From Phytophthora colocasiae (Eukaryota; Oomycota; Peronosporomycetes; Peronosporales; Peronosporaceae): a stretch of DNA of 64,000 nucleotides. Below, piece after piece: positions 1-12,941 of the stretch. Each line of letters opens with the position of its first letter. Position 1 is the stretch's first letter. A model generated the notes under the pieces. That model did no database searches and had not been told where the DNA came from. It saw nothing but the letters and a program-made list of their open reading frames with translations. Location of the stretch: assembly GCA_018806915.1 (NCBI GenBank), contig JAGKQI010000105.1, positions 2,790,001-2,854,000 of the forward strand. Direction: 5' to 3'. The translations under genes and the position numbers were made by a program.

Positions 1-3000
1 ATCAATGAGCGTCTCAACCGACATGAACGTGCCTGAGCTTCTGGTACTCACTGCTGAATCTGCTCTTTTCCAGGGAGATTTCGACACTGCAGCCAAGTCC
101 ATCGAGTGGTTTTTCAGCGAGTGTCAGCTCAAGAACCAGGTACCAAATGTTCACGATTCATTGCAAGCTCCAATAGTTAACATTTGTTGTTTCTGTAGTT
201 TTACTGTCGAGCGCAATTTGTTCGCGCACATTGTGGGTCGAAGGACGCACAGGCAGATACAGGGGTAATGAAGGTCAAAAAGGTGCTCAATGCCATCCAC
301 TTCATTCTCGCTGTCCTCCCGATCGCAACGGACACTAAGAAACGCCCCACGTACGACTTCCTCGTCTACAACGCGTCCGTGACGTACTGGCAGATCGCTC
401 GCCAGCTTATGAAGCAGTCCACATACCAGTTCTTAGCGCCATCCTTGATCAAGATCATCGACGCACTGAAACTGACTGCCGAGACGGATGTGGCGTGGCT
501 GCTTCGACTCCAGATCGCGCTCGTCTACGCTCAAGTGGATGCCAACCAACTCGCGAACGCCGCCAAGACAATTAACGACGTTGTCGATGTACAGATCACC
601 CCACGACTAGGAGCTGCGGATGAATCGTTCAAGGCTTTGTATGAGGAAGCTTTGCGTATCCAAGTTCACGTCGGATCGTTCAAAGACGCAGAGTGCCAGA
701 AGATCGTGCCGAATGTCAAGAGGCTTCTCCAGCCGAACAACAAGAGGGCGTCGATGCTGGTGAAGCTGCAGTGTGTTAAATCTGGTAATCTCGCTGGAAC
801 ATTGGAGGCAGCGTACGTTGAAATCGTCCAAGAAGCTACCGGTTTCCTGTCGTTCACTGGCGAAACCTCTTTGGAAGAAGTGAAGAATTTCGTGGGATCT
901 CTGGAACCGCGTGCGCTGGAAGCCATCGACGCGGAAATTGTGGTGGAGACAGCGATTCATGCAGCTTTTAACGGTGTATTATCCGTAGCAGCCGCATGCG
1001 ACGTCTTTCTTCAACGCAAGGGCAAGAACATGTCCCCGAAGACCCGCGTACTGTGTCAAGTGCTCAGTGCAGTTCTACTTGTTGTGACTCCGGTCACACA
1101 TACTGGCGTGAAAAGTACTTGGCGACAACGTCAAGCAATGCTTTTGTCTAGTCGAGTGGAAGCGATAAAAACCTTTGAGCGAGCATTGATAGCCAGCAAA
1201 CGTCAGCAAGACCCTCAGTTGATCGAGAGGGTATGCGTCTACGTCTGGAATTTGTCTCTACCGTTGCTGCAGCCTCACTTACGCAGCCATTTATCCCGAG
1301 TTTTTACTTTATCATCGTCGATCCTAGAGGAATTGGACTCTTTACTGTTGGGATTCCGAGCTCGGCTTTATCTCGAGGTGGCAAAGCTCGAGGTTGTGTC
1401 AGATTTCCTTGTCAAGGCGCATGCAAACGTCAGCAAAGCTCTTTCGCTGGACTATGGGGTAATTACGCGTAACGACTCCACAGCAATGACTATCGAGTTG
1501 CTAAGTACACACAAGGACTGGATAACTCGACCAGTTGACACGCATCTGCTTCCTATCAAGCAGAGGTTGGACTTGAAGCTGGCAGCTGAAGACTCTCCTT
1601 CCAAGTTAATCGAAGTGCTGGCAATGTTGGAGCAAGTTAAAGACCAGAAGGATGCTCAGCAACAACGAAACATTCTTACTCGGTGTATCGAGACAATGGC
1701 TGACATGAGTTCGTCAGACTCGCTTGAGGATCAAGTGAGACTGTGGAGCGAGATTTCATCCTTAGCGTGGCATGAGTTGCACGACAGTATATTGGCACAA
1801 CAGGCCATTGAATCTGCTTTATCCCTATTCTTTTTAACGGGTGATGCGAAGATTTTATCTGGTGACAGGAGCGTGATGATTCTCGAAATTGACATGAGAC
1901 TTCTAATGGTAGAGATCCTCGCGGCAAAACTGAAAGATCAAGCAGTCCAAGTTGAGAATGTCCGACACCAAGCAGAAAGTTCTGGGAAACGAGAGGCTCA
2001 GGGGAGAAAGTCGTCGATGAAAACGAATGTTGATCTCGATGCACTAATGTTACTGGGCAAAGAGACTTATGTACTGGGGATTCACCGCCCGGAAGTTGAA
2101 GAAAGCTCAACACCAATTACAGGTGAAGAGGATGCTGAACCGGATGAGACTTCTGTACAAGCCCGCCAAAATGCCCTTAGCAAGGAAATCCAAGCCATGA
2201 AAGGTGAAATACTGGAGCAACTTACCAGAGCCTTAAAGGCAGCAACGAAGATCGGCTGGACTTTTGTCTTGGAGAACACGTGCATCTACCTGTGGAATTA
2301 CCATTTCCACATTTTTCGTATGTTACTGGAGACTGATTCGTCTGTAGATTTCGACCCGCAGTGGATCCTTCCGGAGTGTGTTAGCACCTTTGAAACTCTT
2401 TACGCAGCGCTCGAGGCGGTTGCAACGGAGGTTGATACCGATCTTCTTGCGAATATTGGCCTTGGGCTGTCGAGTGTATACAAGAAGACATGTCGCCTTG
2501 ATAAGGCTGTGGCTATTGCAGATACATTTTTAAAGCGAAAGCCTATCTCGGATACCAAAGGAAGTACAAAAATGAGTGTCTTGCACCTGAAACGCTTCGC
2601 AGAGCTCAAGTCACAAGTCCAAATCGCCCAAAATGCGAAGGATATCACTCCTACAGATAGCACTAGCGCTCAAGTGAAGGTCATAGCTTATCTCGAAGCG
2701 ATGGAAGTGACATTTAACCAACAACCGGAAAAAGCTCAAGGTTTTTATCAAAAGGCTATCACAATGTGGCAAACAAGTGCTCCAGAGATTTATAACTCGT
2801 TTCTGGGTGAAGATTTCGACCGACTACTGGAAGAAGAGCAGCAACTCATGGAATTGTACGTGGAAATCTGGGTGCGTGTTGGGTGTGGTGCATTCCGGCT
2901 GAAGAATATCAAGTATGCCATCGAGTGTGCAGAGCAGGCATTGTTACCTCTTCAGTCCACTGGGAGCAAGAAGGCTCTGGCTCAAGTGCTAATAGTAGGA

Positions 3001-6000
3001 AGCACTTGGAAGTGGTTCGCTCTGGCTGAGTTACTCTACGGGCACGCGGTATTTCATCTAGATCAAGGAGATTCTCCCGCTCAAAAGCTTCTCCTTGCCT
3101 CACTTTCCCATCTTGTACGTGCAGTCGAGTACGGTCTTCGCGGTAACGCACCAACCGTTGTCATTCGAGCTGGTAATGTAGTCTGGAACGTCACTGTAGC
3201 TGCTATGAACAGCAAAACAACTGTGGATGAGGGGGAAGCACAAGAAGAAAACTTTTATCAACGACTTGTGCGTGATCTGAAAAAGACTCTGCACTATCTG
3301 GACCAAGTGATTGCTTCATCTGACGCGAATCTTCACTTCTATGGAGAAATGGTTCTACTAACACTCGCAGTATGTGAGAAGGCTAACAACTGGAGCGATC
3401 AATTTGAAATCTGTGAATCTGTGCTGAAAGCGTTTGGACCCACGTCTCATCGAGCTTCACTGCCGAGCGAAGTCATGAAGGAGATTCAAACAGCAGCAGC
3501 AATTTCCGGTGCCTATTTGGGTAAGCCTAGTAGCATGCCAAAGAGCGGAGGGAGCTCCAAGTCACCGGAGCAGCTGGGGGAATCCCTTGTGAGAGCTCAA
3601 ATTCTCAAGAAAGTGGCCTTTTCATCCTGGAAAGACCCATCTGCACAGCTCAAGGCGTTGTCAAGTGCTCATATTGAACTTGAAGGGCAACCAGAAGAAC
3701 AAACCCTTGTTCTTGTCGATATTGCTGAGTGGTTTTTCACAAACCAGTTTTCTTCTCAAAGTGTGGACACTTATCTGGAATGTGCCCTCTCCTCACTGTT
3801 ACGTTGCCAAAAAGTGTTCTCAGAAGTGGCAACTTCCCTGTCACGAAAGGCTTCGACTGGTCAATTGTCTGTGGCTTCAAGGCAAAAGTCAAGTGTGATC
3901 TACTCGCCCTTGTGGTTTGCTGAAAAGCAATTTCGAATTTTCATGATGCGTGCGAAACTGGCAAACACATGCAAGGATCGATCCAAACATGTTCGATTGG
4001 CTCTATACGAAGTGGAAAAGGCATGGGAACATATTCTCGTGATGAAGAATGAAGCGGAGTATCAAGCTACGTACGAACGAGAGAACCCGGACGTTGCTAA
4101 CCGCATTGATTTCGACGAATGGAAGAAGGATAAAGCTCCAATGTATGTGAAACCTACGTCTGAGAGTGATTGGATTAACTTCTTCATGAAGTACGAGGAG
4201 AGCGCAACGAATCGCTTTTACGTGTCGTGGGGGAAACTGTTGCAATCCGTTCAAACGTCAACGATCTCGCACTTTTCCCAGCCAGTTCTCACATTAATTT
4301 ATCTCGAAGATTTGCTTTCGATGTTGCGCGATGAACTTCAGTACTCGGTTATGATCCCTTCATTTTGTTTGTTCAATGTGCTGTTTCACGCTTATATCCC
4401 TCAGCGAACGTACATTGCTCAGATTTGGATGGAATTGACACAATTTGATCTCATGGAGCGCTTGAACATGAGCAACTTCGCTTTACCTCTGCAAAATGCA
4501 CTTGATATGATACAAACTCATGGAGATACGTTAATTAAAGAGCTGCAGGAAGCTCACACAAGTGATATACCGGAGGGTGGCTTGGTCTCGAAGAAAAGAC
4601 ACATATTCCACAGCTCTCAGCTCGATTCAAGACAGAAACTCGCTTCGTCTATTAAGCTTCTGTTGCAGTTCGGCTTTGTACGGCAAGCGAAGACACTTCT
4701 TGAGATTCTGAGGTACTCAGCAGATATATCTAGCTCCAGTATCACGTCAGCCGTGTGTGAGATATTATCCAGTCGTGTATTGGAGATGGAGGGCCAAACG
4801 GAGTTAGCATTTGCCCGAGTAAAGAGTGCATTGGATACCCCACAGCTGGATATTACCCGGTTTCTGGAATGGACTTTGAGATACTGTAAACTGAATCCTG
4901 ATCCAGATCAAGTGCTGAGTATCTTGAAAGTTGCAGAGAAACAGGCAGCAAAAGCGGTTGTTGCTGCAATGCGACGTCCTGTTGCACAGACATTTGGTAT
5001 TTCTTTCAAAGACACAACCGATTCAAGCCATATAGACATTGGGATAGTGCAGCTTATGGCTTGGACTTCATTTAAGCAAGCAACGATATTGCTGAAAAAG
5101 GCTTCTACAGCTCAAAGTTGTAGCATTTTGAGTCATCTACAAGAGAGTAAACGAGCGCTGGAGAAGAGTTTGCAGATGATTTCTCTCGTTGATGCACACT
5201 ATCTGCACAGTCAACTTTTGATCAAATATTCAGCAGTTTTGCAGTCATTTCAAGGTCATTGTGGCTCGTATTTTGCTACTGCCGAATTGGAAGCAAGGGA
5301 TATGCTCCAAACAGCACTGACACTTCAAGAAAAGTGTCTTGCCAATTACTCCTGGTTTTTATACACAACACAAACAGGAAAACCTAAACAAGAGGGAATT
5401 GTGACGCCGCTGGAAGTGGAAATTGCATTGACAAAGTTGGAAGTTGCACGTCTTGTAATGGCCCCCGAACTCTCCTCACGAGCTGTCAAGGAGAAGGAAA
5501 TGACTTGGTATCGATACTACGAAGACAGCCAACGCTCAGTTGTTGACAAGTGGCTAAACACGACAGACCAAGCGCTGGAGAATGCCAACTCTTTCGAACT
5601 ACCGCGTGCCATGACTTTAATCACATCAGCAATAAGTTCACTCACAGATAATCCGACATTAGAGATACAACACGCGATCGCTCAAGTGCTGCGGCTTCAG
5701 TGCCAGCGCCTCGAGCTTTTCCACGGAGATGACAAACAGAAAGCAGAATCGCTACGAACACATCTGTGGACACGCTACACGTCGTCAGATGCGCGTCATG
5801 CGACGTGGGTTTGTTGCCATGGAGCACGCGCTGAGCTCGCTTTAGCTGCTGCAGACGCTCAAAGTCAAAAGGAGAAAGAGAAGGAAAATCAGAAAGAGAA
5901 GGAGATTCCAGTTCCACCTCCGGAAGACGAAGAAGAAGAAGATGAAGGAGTGGATGAAGTTCAATTAGAAGAAATGCTGACTGCTCACGCTGCGAATGTT

Positions 6001-7578
6001 CAGAAGTATCAGCTTATTGCCTTTGAGAAACAATGTGCGGAATTGTTGAGACTGTGCTCCAACGAGCTCATCCAAGTGCTTGGATGTCGCCATCCGTTCG
6101 ACTGTGCGAAGAACGTGCTCAAAAACCAAAGTGGGGAAGTTATCGAGGAGGCAACGTCCCTATTCAGCAGATGTGTGGCAAAATCGAACGTGCAACAGCT
6201 TCATTTAAGACGGATGGAGAAGCTGCAAGCTACACACACGAGTGCATCGACACATAGTCTACCGTTTCAACTTTCGCAGCTTTATCTAAACCAGCAGTCG
6301 GAATCGTTCAAGCGGATGAGCGTGGGCTTTCGAGTTGATTCCATTGTGGCCGCTTTACCCAGTTCAATCCGCGTCATGTGTCTCCATTTCTCTCCTGATC
6401 ACTGCTTTCTCTATGCTGCTCTACTAGGGAGTACTGAGAGACGGGTTGCCATATCACGTATGGAGTTTACAGAGACACAGAGTGAATTGCTAACACAACT
6501 GCAGAAGAGGATTCAAACCTGGAGAGTAAAATGTGCCAAGGAGACGTTAGCGTACGAAGAACGGCACAAACAAGACGAAATGTACGAATTCATGTCGACA
6601 GAGACGCTGAACCAGTGTGAAGATCCTCTGGAAGACGAATTCACCAGCATTATTAGTGACACTGTGGAGTTACTCAACCCGCTGTTCACCCACTCGGCCA
6701 TGAAAGCAGAACTGAAGAGTAATCTCAGTGGTAATACCCTGATTCTCCTTCTGGATCGTGTTCTTGATTGTCTCCCGATGGAAGCTCTGCCAGTTCTCCA
6801 GCCTGCTGATGCGATCGCAAGAGATTTCTCCATTCAAATGCTTCACCAAAGGCTCATGGCGATGAAGAAGCAGCCGTTGAGACCAAATGAGATCCGAGTC
6901 ATTGTGGACCCCTACAACGAGGACCCTGGGAATCCAAGCGGACAGACGATGACGAGTGTGGTTAAGCAAGGAGGCGGTGGATGGAAGGATGCTCTTGAAC
7001 ACGGACAAATCCCTAGTGTGACCGACTGGCAACAAGCGCTTCTTGCTCGTCGAGGTGGGGGACTCATGTATGTAGGTCCCAACCGCGTGGTAGGATCCTG
7101 TCTACCGCTACAACAAGTGACTGGTATGAACGTGGCGTTAACCTGCCAAGCAATGATCCTGCTTGACCACGCTGAAAACGCCAAGAGTGTGCGTCGGCAG
7201 AGCAAATTGGACAGTGAGAAGCCAGCGTGGGAGAAAGAAATCGAGTGCGATTCCTACGCGCGCGCTCTCCTGCTCACACTTTGTGGGGTAAATGTATTGG
7301 TTATCAACCAGTGGGCTACGACGTTCAATAGTAATCGTCGCCTTGCCAATGGATTGCTGCAGAACATGTCGAAGGGCTACTACGTCGGCAAAGCGCTGAA
7401 AAAGTGTGGCGAAACGACGATTGCAGAATCTCCGGCGACCTTGCCCACAGATGCTGTGATCGCGGCAGGAACAGGCTCGGATTTAGTGGCTGGAAGCAAA
7501 CTCCAACTCAAGAACCGCTTCCGGCACAACGCGGTCGTCTACGGACTCGCCCACCTCGTGCTAAAGAGCAACGACTAA
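1..7578 (+). CDS. CFAP46: CFAP46-like (TTC40/FAP46) axonemal protein, 5' partial
   Basis: A very long protein, about 2,500 residues visible, that matches my recollection of cilia- and flagella-associated protein 46, a TPR-rich component of the central-pair C1d projection. An intron of 59 nt lies at 140-198 (gtacca...tgtag); splicing 139 to 199 keeps frame and runs into the main reading frame through 268 to the TAA at 7576-7578. The body is helical, TPR-like repeats; an acidic/Lys-Glu low-complexity stretch lies near 5865-5960. The last about 400 residues (from about 6340) contain a CHAT/caspase-like fold with LLLLDRVLDCLPMEALP, MYVGPN and a VLVINQWATTF strand. The frame is open to the left edge, so the ATG at 5 may be internal and the gene probably starts outside the window. 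It would act in the zoospore flagellum. The family call is from remembered similarity; the spliced frame is seen directly. Confidence 0.82.
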
Positions 7579-7789
7579 CGCTCACATGTATACTACTAGT
7601 ATGACTGAAGCTAGTTTTATCTTACCGTGTATATGACACACACTAGTTTTCTTAATCTATATTTTACTGTTTTACGGTTAAGATGCATGCAACAGGATAA
7701 AGGGTTTTGTGTCGGTATACCGGTATTTCAGCAGCTGCTACCGGTTGATACCGGTTGAGACGAAACCAAGTTGGTCATTAAATGCTGCG
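7579..7789 (+). promoter_or_regulatory. short intergenic promoter region of PIG-M with repeated ACCGGT
   Basis: Only 211 nt separate the CFAP46 stop from the PIG-M start, so the PIG-M promoter must lie here or in the end of CFAP46. Between about 7715 and 7760 the hexamer ACCGGT occurs three times (tataccggtat, ctaccggttg, ataccggttg). Whether any protein binds it is unknown; the repeat is what is seen, the promoter role is inference. Confidence 0.35.
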
Positions 7790-9525
7790 ATGCCTCGAAG
7801 GACAGTGGTGCTTTTCGCAGGCGCGCTGGCGCTGCGGCTGGCGCTACTGCTCTACGGCCACTTGCAGGACCTCTATATGTCCGTCAAGTACACGGATGTG
7901 GACTACGACGTGTACTCGGATGCAGCACGGGAAATGGCGCAGGGGAACTCGCCTTTCGAGCGCACAACGTATCGCTACACGCCAGCATTGTGAGTTGAAA
8001 GTTTCGATTGTACCAATACTGCACGCATCTGATTAAATATTGTCGGTACTTTTGCTGGTCCTAGAGCTTTTCTGCTACTGCCGAACATTTTCGTGCATGA
8101 AGTATTCGGGAAATTGCTGTTCGTGGGCTGCGATCTGCTGGTTGGATACCTTTTGTATTGGATCTTGAGGCTACGAGGACTCCCAGACGCAAGTAAGGAA
8201 GCAGCAAAGTTACCTAGGGAATTATTATCTGTTCTTACAGTTTTTTGTGGTTGGTGAATGATTCAGGTGCTGCCAATTATTGCTGGTGAGGGGTAGTAAA
8301 TTGTTTGGTGAAATTGAGTTGGTGTTGATAATGTATGGTGTTGGTAGTGTGTGGCTGTTCCACCCATTTTCAGTCAATATTTCAACACGAGGCAATGCAG
8401 ACTCGATTGTGGTGCTGCTGGTGATGCTGTCGCTACTGTTGATTATGCAGAAGAAGCTCGTTTTGTCGGCGTTGGCGTACGTATTACTTGCTCTTGGAAT
8501 GTCAGAGGGTGATTTGATTCGTTTATCGTCTCTGGTGTGTAGATATGGTGCTGCTGTCCACTTCAAGATTTACCCTATTATCTACGCATTGGCTTTCCTC
8601 GTGGTATGACTGTCAAAAGCTGGAGAAAAGTATGCTCGAAGCCTAACGACATTTCTCTTCTTCGACCAGTTCCTCAACGGAGACTACCGAGCTGCGAATA
8701 CGAAGGGGCTTTCTTCATCTAGCTGCTTCTGGGTTCGGCTTGCTAGTCAGCTAAACCGTGATCGTCTAGTCTTCGGTCTCGTGAGTGGAGGTCTCTTCAT
8801 CTTCCTTGCAGCTGGATTCTACCACCTGTACGTTCAACCTTCAGCTCGTGATAGTCTAAAGGTCTAACACCCCCTTTCAATGTTTGCACGTACAGCTATG
8901 GTTTTCAATTCCTGTACGAGACGTACTTGTATCACTTCACGCGCACAGATAACCGCCACAACTTCTCGGTCTACTTCTATGATCTCTACCTCCGATACAA
9001 CACTCCATCGGGTTTTGGTGTTGGGCTGCTTGCATTTCTGCCTCAACTCACATCTCTAGTTGCCATTTCGTTTGCTTATGGTCGGGATCTGCCCTTCGCG
9101 TTGTTTGCGTTGACGATGGTATTCGTTATTTTCAACAAGGTTTGCACTGCTCAGGTACGTAGACTGAAGCTTCTATCTTGCTGAGCTTTTTCTGACTTTT
9201 ACATTGTTTTTGTATGTAGTATTTCTTGTGGTATACTGCCTTCTTGCCTCTGATTTTCCCGCTGACCAGTGTCAAACTCAAGTGGCAAGGACTGGGAATG
9301 ATTCTAGCGTGGTTAGGAGGCGAACTCCACTGGTTGTACTGGGCTTATCAACTGGAGATGCAAGGCGTCAACACGTTTTTCCCACTCTGGATGGCAGGTC
9401 TTGCTTTCTTTTCGGTGAACGTGGGCATTCTCGCTACACTCATGCGACATCATTCGTTCACGCCACTGTTTCGTGATGGAGATGTTCTTCAACTCGTTCC
9501 CAACAACCGACCTAAAGAGGACTAA
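7790..9525 (+). CDS. PIGM: GPI mannosyltransferase I catalytic subunit (PIG-M), 8 exons
   Basis: Adds the first alpha-1,4-mannose to GlcN-(acyl)PI in the ER lumen, using dolichol-phosphate mannose. Exons by hand: 7790-7989, 8065-8192, 8267-8285, 8348-8476, 8543-8603, 8670-8827, 8896-9154, 9220-9525; total 1,260 nt, 419 residues, close to the roughly 420 of the family. Every join keeps frame and restores family motifs: an N-terminal membrane segment, then YTDVDYDVYSDAAR with the acidic DxD motif (D36/D38), TYRYTPLAF, LLPNIFVHEVFGK, NYCCVWLFHPFSVNISTRGN, VHFKIYPIIYA, YLYHFTRTDNRHNFS and FNKVCTAQYFLWY. It is a multi-pass membrane protein. Exon 3 is a 19-nt microexon (8267-8285) and intron 4 (8477-8542) is 66 nt with no in-frame stop. 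It ends 98 nt from the convergent copper ATPase. Confidence 0.95.
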
Positions 9526-9623
9526 CTCAAGGAATTCAACAACTACAAGTTCAATTAACTTAAAAAACACTAAACGGCCTTCAGTCAGCCTCGTAAAACC
9601 AGACGAAAACATCTACCAGCGCC

Positions 9624-12600
9624 TTACTGAACAGGAATTTTCTGTTCGTCAACGTTTGTCAACGGTGCGTAGCGAACGTTGCTGAGCTTCAGACGCACCA
9701 AGTTCTTGAGATCCACAACCTGTACATCTTCCTCGAAATGAACCTTCTGAGCCTTCGCTTGCAAGATCTGCGGCGCCTTGTACTTCTTCAACATCAGCGA
9801 CGACACTACAACTGATACTGAGGAGAAGGCCATCGCCAAGCCAGCACATGCAGGTGGCATCATGCGGTGGATCAGGGGGAAGAACATACCAGCCGCCAGA
9901 GGAATGCCAATGACGTTGTAGATGATCGAGAAGAAGAAGTTCAGCTTGATCCGAGAGAACACGACACGAGCCAAGTCCAGGGCCACCACCACATCAGTCA
10001 GTGCGCTCTTCACCAGCACCATGTCAGCCTCTGCCTTAGCAATCTGCGTACCAGCGCCAATGGCCATACCGATATCCGACTGGGCTAACGCGGGGGCGTC
10101 GTTGATACCATCTCCAACCATACATACCACGCGAGGCTTCAGCGTCAACGGGTTCACCTGAGACTGCAAGGCCTTGATCTGAGACGCTTTCTCACCAGGG
10201 AGAGCCACCGCCTTCACGTGGTTGATACCCATCTGACGAGCGATAGCACTGGCCGTACGGAGGTTGTCGCCCGTGATCAGCCACACATCCAGACCCATCG
10301 ACTTGAGGTGCTTCACGACAGCTGCAGCTTCAGGACGAGGAGCATCTGCCAACGCGATCACACCCACCAGCTTCTTCTCCACACACACAACCACAACAGT
10401 CTTACCCTCCAGCTCCAGTTCGTGCATGTGAGCACGCATCTTCTCGCTGATCTCGATACCCTTCTCCTCGCAGTACTCCGAGTTGCCCACCAGCACACTC
10501 ACAGGAGTATTTCGAGACGTGACGCCACTCGCAGCCACCACTCCTTCGATTCCTCGGCCAGGAACAACATGCACCTCTGTCGGGTCGTGAAGCTCCAGGT
10601 TCTCATGCTCTGTGGCTGTTACCACGATGGCCTTGCCAAGAACGTGTTCACTCACACACTCCAGTGACGCACCATAGTACAGCAACTCACGAGGTGTGTA
10701 AGCGCGATCAGCTACCACAACATCACGCACAGATGGGTGTCCAACAGTGAGAGTTCCGGTCTTGTCGAAAACGATGGTATCGATATAGCGAGCCGTCTCA
10801 AGCGCACGGCCACCTTTGATAAGCACCCCCTTCTTAGCACCAACGCCACATCCAACCATGACAGCAGTAGGCGTCGCAAGACCCAAAGCACACGGGCACG
10901 CGATCACAACAACAGAGATGGCAAAGAGGACCGCCAGATACATGTCGTCTGAATGATCTTCCAACGCATGGACTCCGAGTTCCACTTTCCACTCGGTGGG
11001 GATGAGGTTGAGAGACAGGAGAGTGATCCACGAAATAAAAGTCATCACCGCCATTCCTAGCACGCATGGAGCGAAGATAGATGCTAACCAGTCTGCATAC
11101 GCCTGAATGGGAGCCTTGTGAAGCTGCGCATCCTCGATCAAAGCACAGATTTGAGACAGAGCGGAGCTCTCGCCACCCATGCAGTTCGACTCAATCACCA
11201 ACGTGCCCTGCTGGTTCACCGTTGACCCAAACACGTAGTCACCTTCTTTTTTCACCACCGGCATACTCTCACCCGTCAGCATCGACTCGTCCGTCGAACT
11301 GGACCCAGACTTCACTACGCCGTCTGTCGGGATGTTGGCGCCAGGAAGGATCCGCAGCAGATCGCCACGCTGCACCAGCTCAATCGGAATCTCCCGGTCT
11401 CGCTTGCCCTTGCCAATCAGTAGAGCAGTCTTCGGCTGAAGCTTCGCCAATTCCGACAGCGCGTCTGCCGTCTTCCCCTTCGCCATCGACTCCATGTACT
11501 TGCCCAGAGTCACGAACGTCAGCAGCATCGCCGACGACTCGAAGAAGTGGTGGCCCTCGTAGTTCTCGTGCAGCGCAGAGCCAATGAACGACACAAAGCT
11601 GTACGTGTACGACATGGTCGTGCCTGCCACCACTAGGAAGTCCATTCCCATGGCGCCGTGCTGTAGCCCCTTCCACGCAGCCACGTAGAAGCGACGGCCA
11701 ACGCCAAACTGAACGGGAGTCGCCAGCAGAAACAGTAACAGCAACTTCACACTGACAGCGTTGAACACTGGAGTCATCAGCAACATCTCGACCGGAGGAA
11801 TGTACATGAGCACCATGTGGATCAACATCGCCGGCAGCGAGAAGATCATGGCCGTCGTCAGTAGCCTCCGCCACTTCTCCACCTCCGACTTGCTCAGTGC
11901 ATTCTGGTCCGTCGTCTCCTGCGCCACTTCGGCCGAGTAGCCCAGTCCGTTGATGCACTCGAGGACATCACGAGGTCCCGTCTTGGACAGCTGCTTCAGG
12001 TGCACGTGCGCCTTGTTCAGCGGCAGATTCACCAGCACCTTCGTCACTCCAGGCAACGCACCCACCGCCGTCTCGATCTTCCCCACACAAGCAGCACAGC
12101 TCATGCCCGTGACTGTGAACTTGAGCTCCAACGAGTCGTCATCGCCCGGTTCCACCACGTGCGAGAACGTTGCCGTGTAGCCTGCGTCCTGGATCATCGT
12201 CTGCAGCTCCTGCCGCGCATTCTGGATCAGGTCGCGGTCGAACGAGACTTCGGCCTTCTGGCTGATGAGACCCACGCGGCAGTGCAACACGCCCTCCGCC
12301 TTGCCCACGTAGTCCTCGATGGCCTTCACACACGCGGCACAGCTCATCCCTTCCACGTGGAACACAGCACGTGGGTGTCCTGCTGCATCAGGAACATCCA
12401 GAGCGACATCTTCCTCTTCCTGCTGCTTCTGTTTCTGTGCCTGTAACTTAATGGATGCAGCTTTGACGGCGTCATACGCGCTGGCCTCGAAGCCCACGCA
12501 CTCCACCATGTCCACTAGTTGCTCCAGCGTCGCACTGCCAGGATGCAACAGCGTCACAGTAGCTTTCCGCTGCTCGAAGCTCACGACTGCCGTAGCCACG

Positions 12601-12941
12601 CCGTCCACGCCCTTCAACGCGTTCTCGACGGTCGAACCGCAGTTCTTCTGGCACATCATTCCCTCCACCAGCAACTCTATCGTATCGCTCTTCGTCTGCA
12701 TCTGCTGGGCCGGAGCTTTCACGGCAGCGCCGAATCCCACGCACTCGACAGCGTCCACCAGGTCGTCAGCTGTCACACAGGCGCCAGGGACGCACTCGAC
12801 GCGTGCGGTACGTCCCTCGAAGTCCACGACGGCGCTGCTGACGCCCTCGACGCTTCTCAGCGCGCTCTGCACCGTGTTGCCGCAGTTCTTCATGCACATC
12901 ATCCCTTCCACCGCGAGCTCCACGACCAGCGGCGCCGTCAT
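9624..12941 (-). CDS. P1B-type copper-transporting ATPase, copy 1
   Basis: ATP-driven Cu(I) exporter of the ATP7/RAN1/CopA type. I chose the ATG at 12941 (1,105 residues) because the metal-binding domain follows at once and copy 2 begins at the same place; a further 62 in-frame residues upstream look like 5' UTR. Order: four HMA domains (motifs at about residues 13, 94, 200 and 275; the first two are C-x3-C, GMMCMKNC and GMMCQKNC, the last two the classic GMSCAAC), eight expected membrane segments, the actuator TGES, the membrane CPC ([10 protein letters not shown]), DKTGTLT with the phosphorylated Asp near 726, [12 protein letters not shown] and [16 protein letters not shown] replaces the usual SEHP, but the His is kept. 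It is nearly identical to the copy at 17883-21286 apart from a loop segment (about 10915-11085) and the C-terminus (9624-9812). The TAA overlaps a GTAAGG; I see no supported extra exon. Confidence 0.95.
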   Translation of the reverse strand: MTAPLVVELAVEGMMCMKNCGNTVQSALRSVEGVSSAVVDFEGRTARVECVPGACVTADDLVDAVECVGFGAAVKAPAQQMQTKSDTIELLVEGMMCQKNCGSTVENALKGVDGVATAVVSFEQRKATVTLLHPGSATLEQLVDMVECVGFEASAYDAVKAASIKLQAQKQKQQEEEDVALDVPDAAGHPRAVFHVEGMSCAACVKAIEDYVGKAEGVLHCRVGLISQKAEVSFDRDLIQNARQELQTMIQDAGYTATFSHVVEPGDDDSLELKFTVTGMSCAACVGKIETAVGALPGVTKVLVNLPLNKAHVHLKQLSKTGPRDVLECINGLGYSAEVAQETTDQNALSKSEVEKWRRLLTTAMIFSLPAMLIHMVLMYIPPVEMLLMTPVFNAVSVKLLLLFLLATPVQFGVGRRFYVAAWKGLQHGAMGMDFLVVAGTTMSYTYSFVSFIGSALHENYEGHHFFESSAMLLTFVTLGKYMESMAKGKTADALSELAKLQPKTALLIGKGKRDREIPIELVQRGDLLRILPGANIPTDGVVKSGSSSTDESMLTGESMPVVKKEGDYVFGSTVNQQGTLVIESNCMGGESSALSQICALIEDAQLHKAPIQAYADWLASIFAPCVLGMAVMTFISWITLLSLNLIPTEWKVELGVHALEDHSDDMYLAVLFAISVVVIACPCALGLATPTAVMVGCGVGAKKGVLIKGGRALETARYIDTIVFDKTGTLTVGHPSVRDVVVADRAYTPRELLYYGASLECVSEHVLGKAIVVTATEHENLELHDPTEVHVVPGRGIEGVVAASGVTSRNTPVSVLVGNSEYCEEKGIEISEKMRAHMHELELEGKTVVVVCVEKKLVGVIALADAPRPEAAAVVKHLKSMGLDVWLITGDNLRTASAIARQMGINHVKAVALPGEKASQIKALQSQVNPLTLKPRVVCMVGDGINDAPALAQSDIGMAIGAGTQIAKAEADMVLVKSALTDVVVALDLARVVFSRIKLNFFFSIIYNVIGIPLAAGMFFPLIHRMMPPACAGLAMAFSSVSVVVSSLMLKKYKAPQILQAKAQKVHFEEDVQVVDLKNLVRLKLSNVRYAPLTNVDEQKIPVQ

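Noticed and set aside
607..7205. Many small frames antisense to or overlapping CFAP46 (for example 1676-2116, 6670-7035)
   Set aside because: They lie in other registers of one long conserved coding sequence and have no family features.
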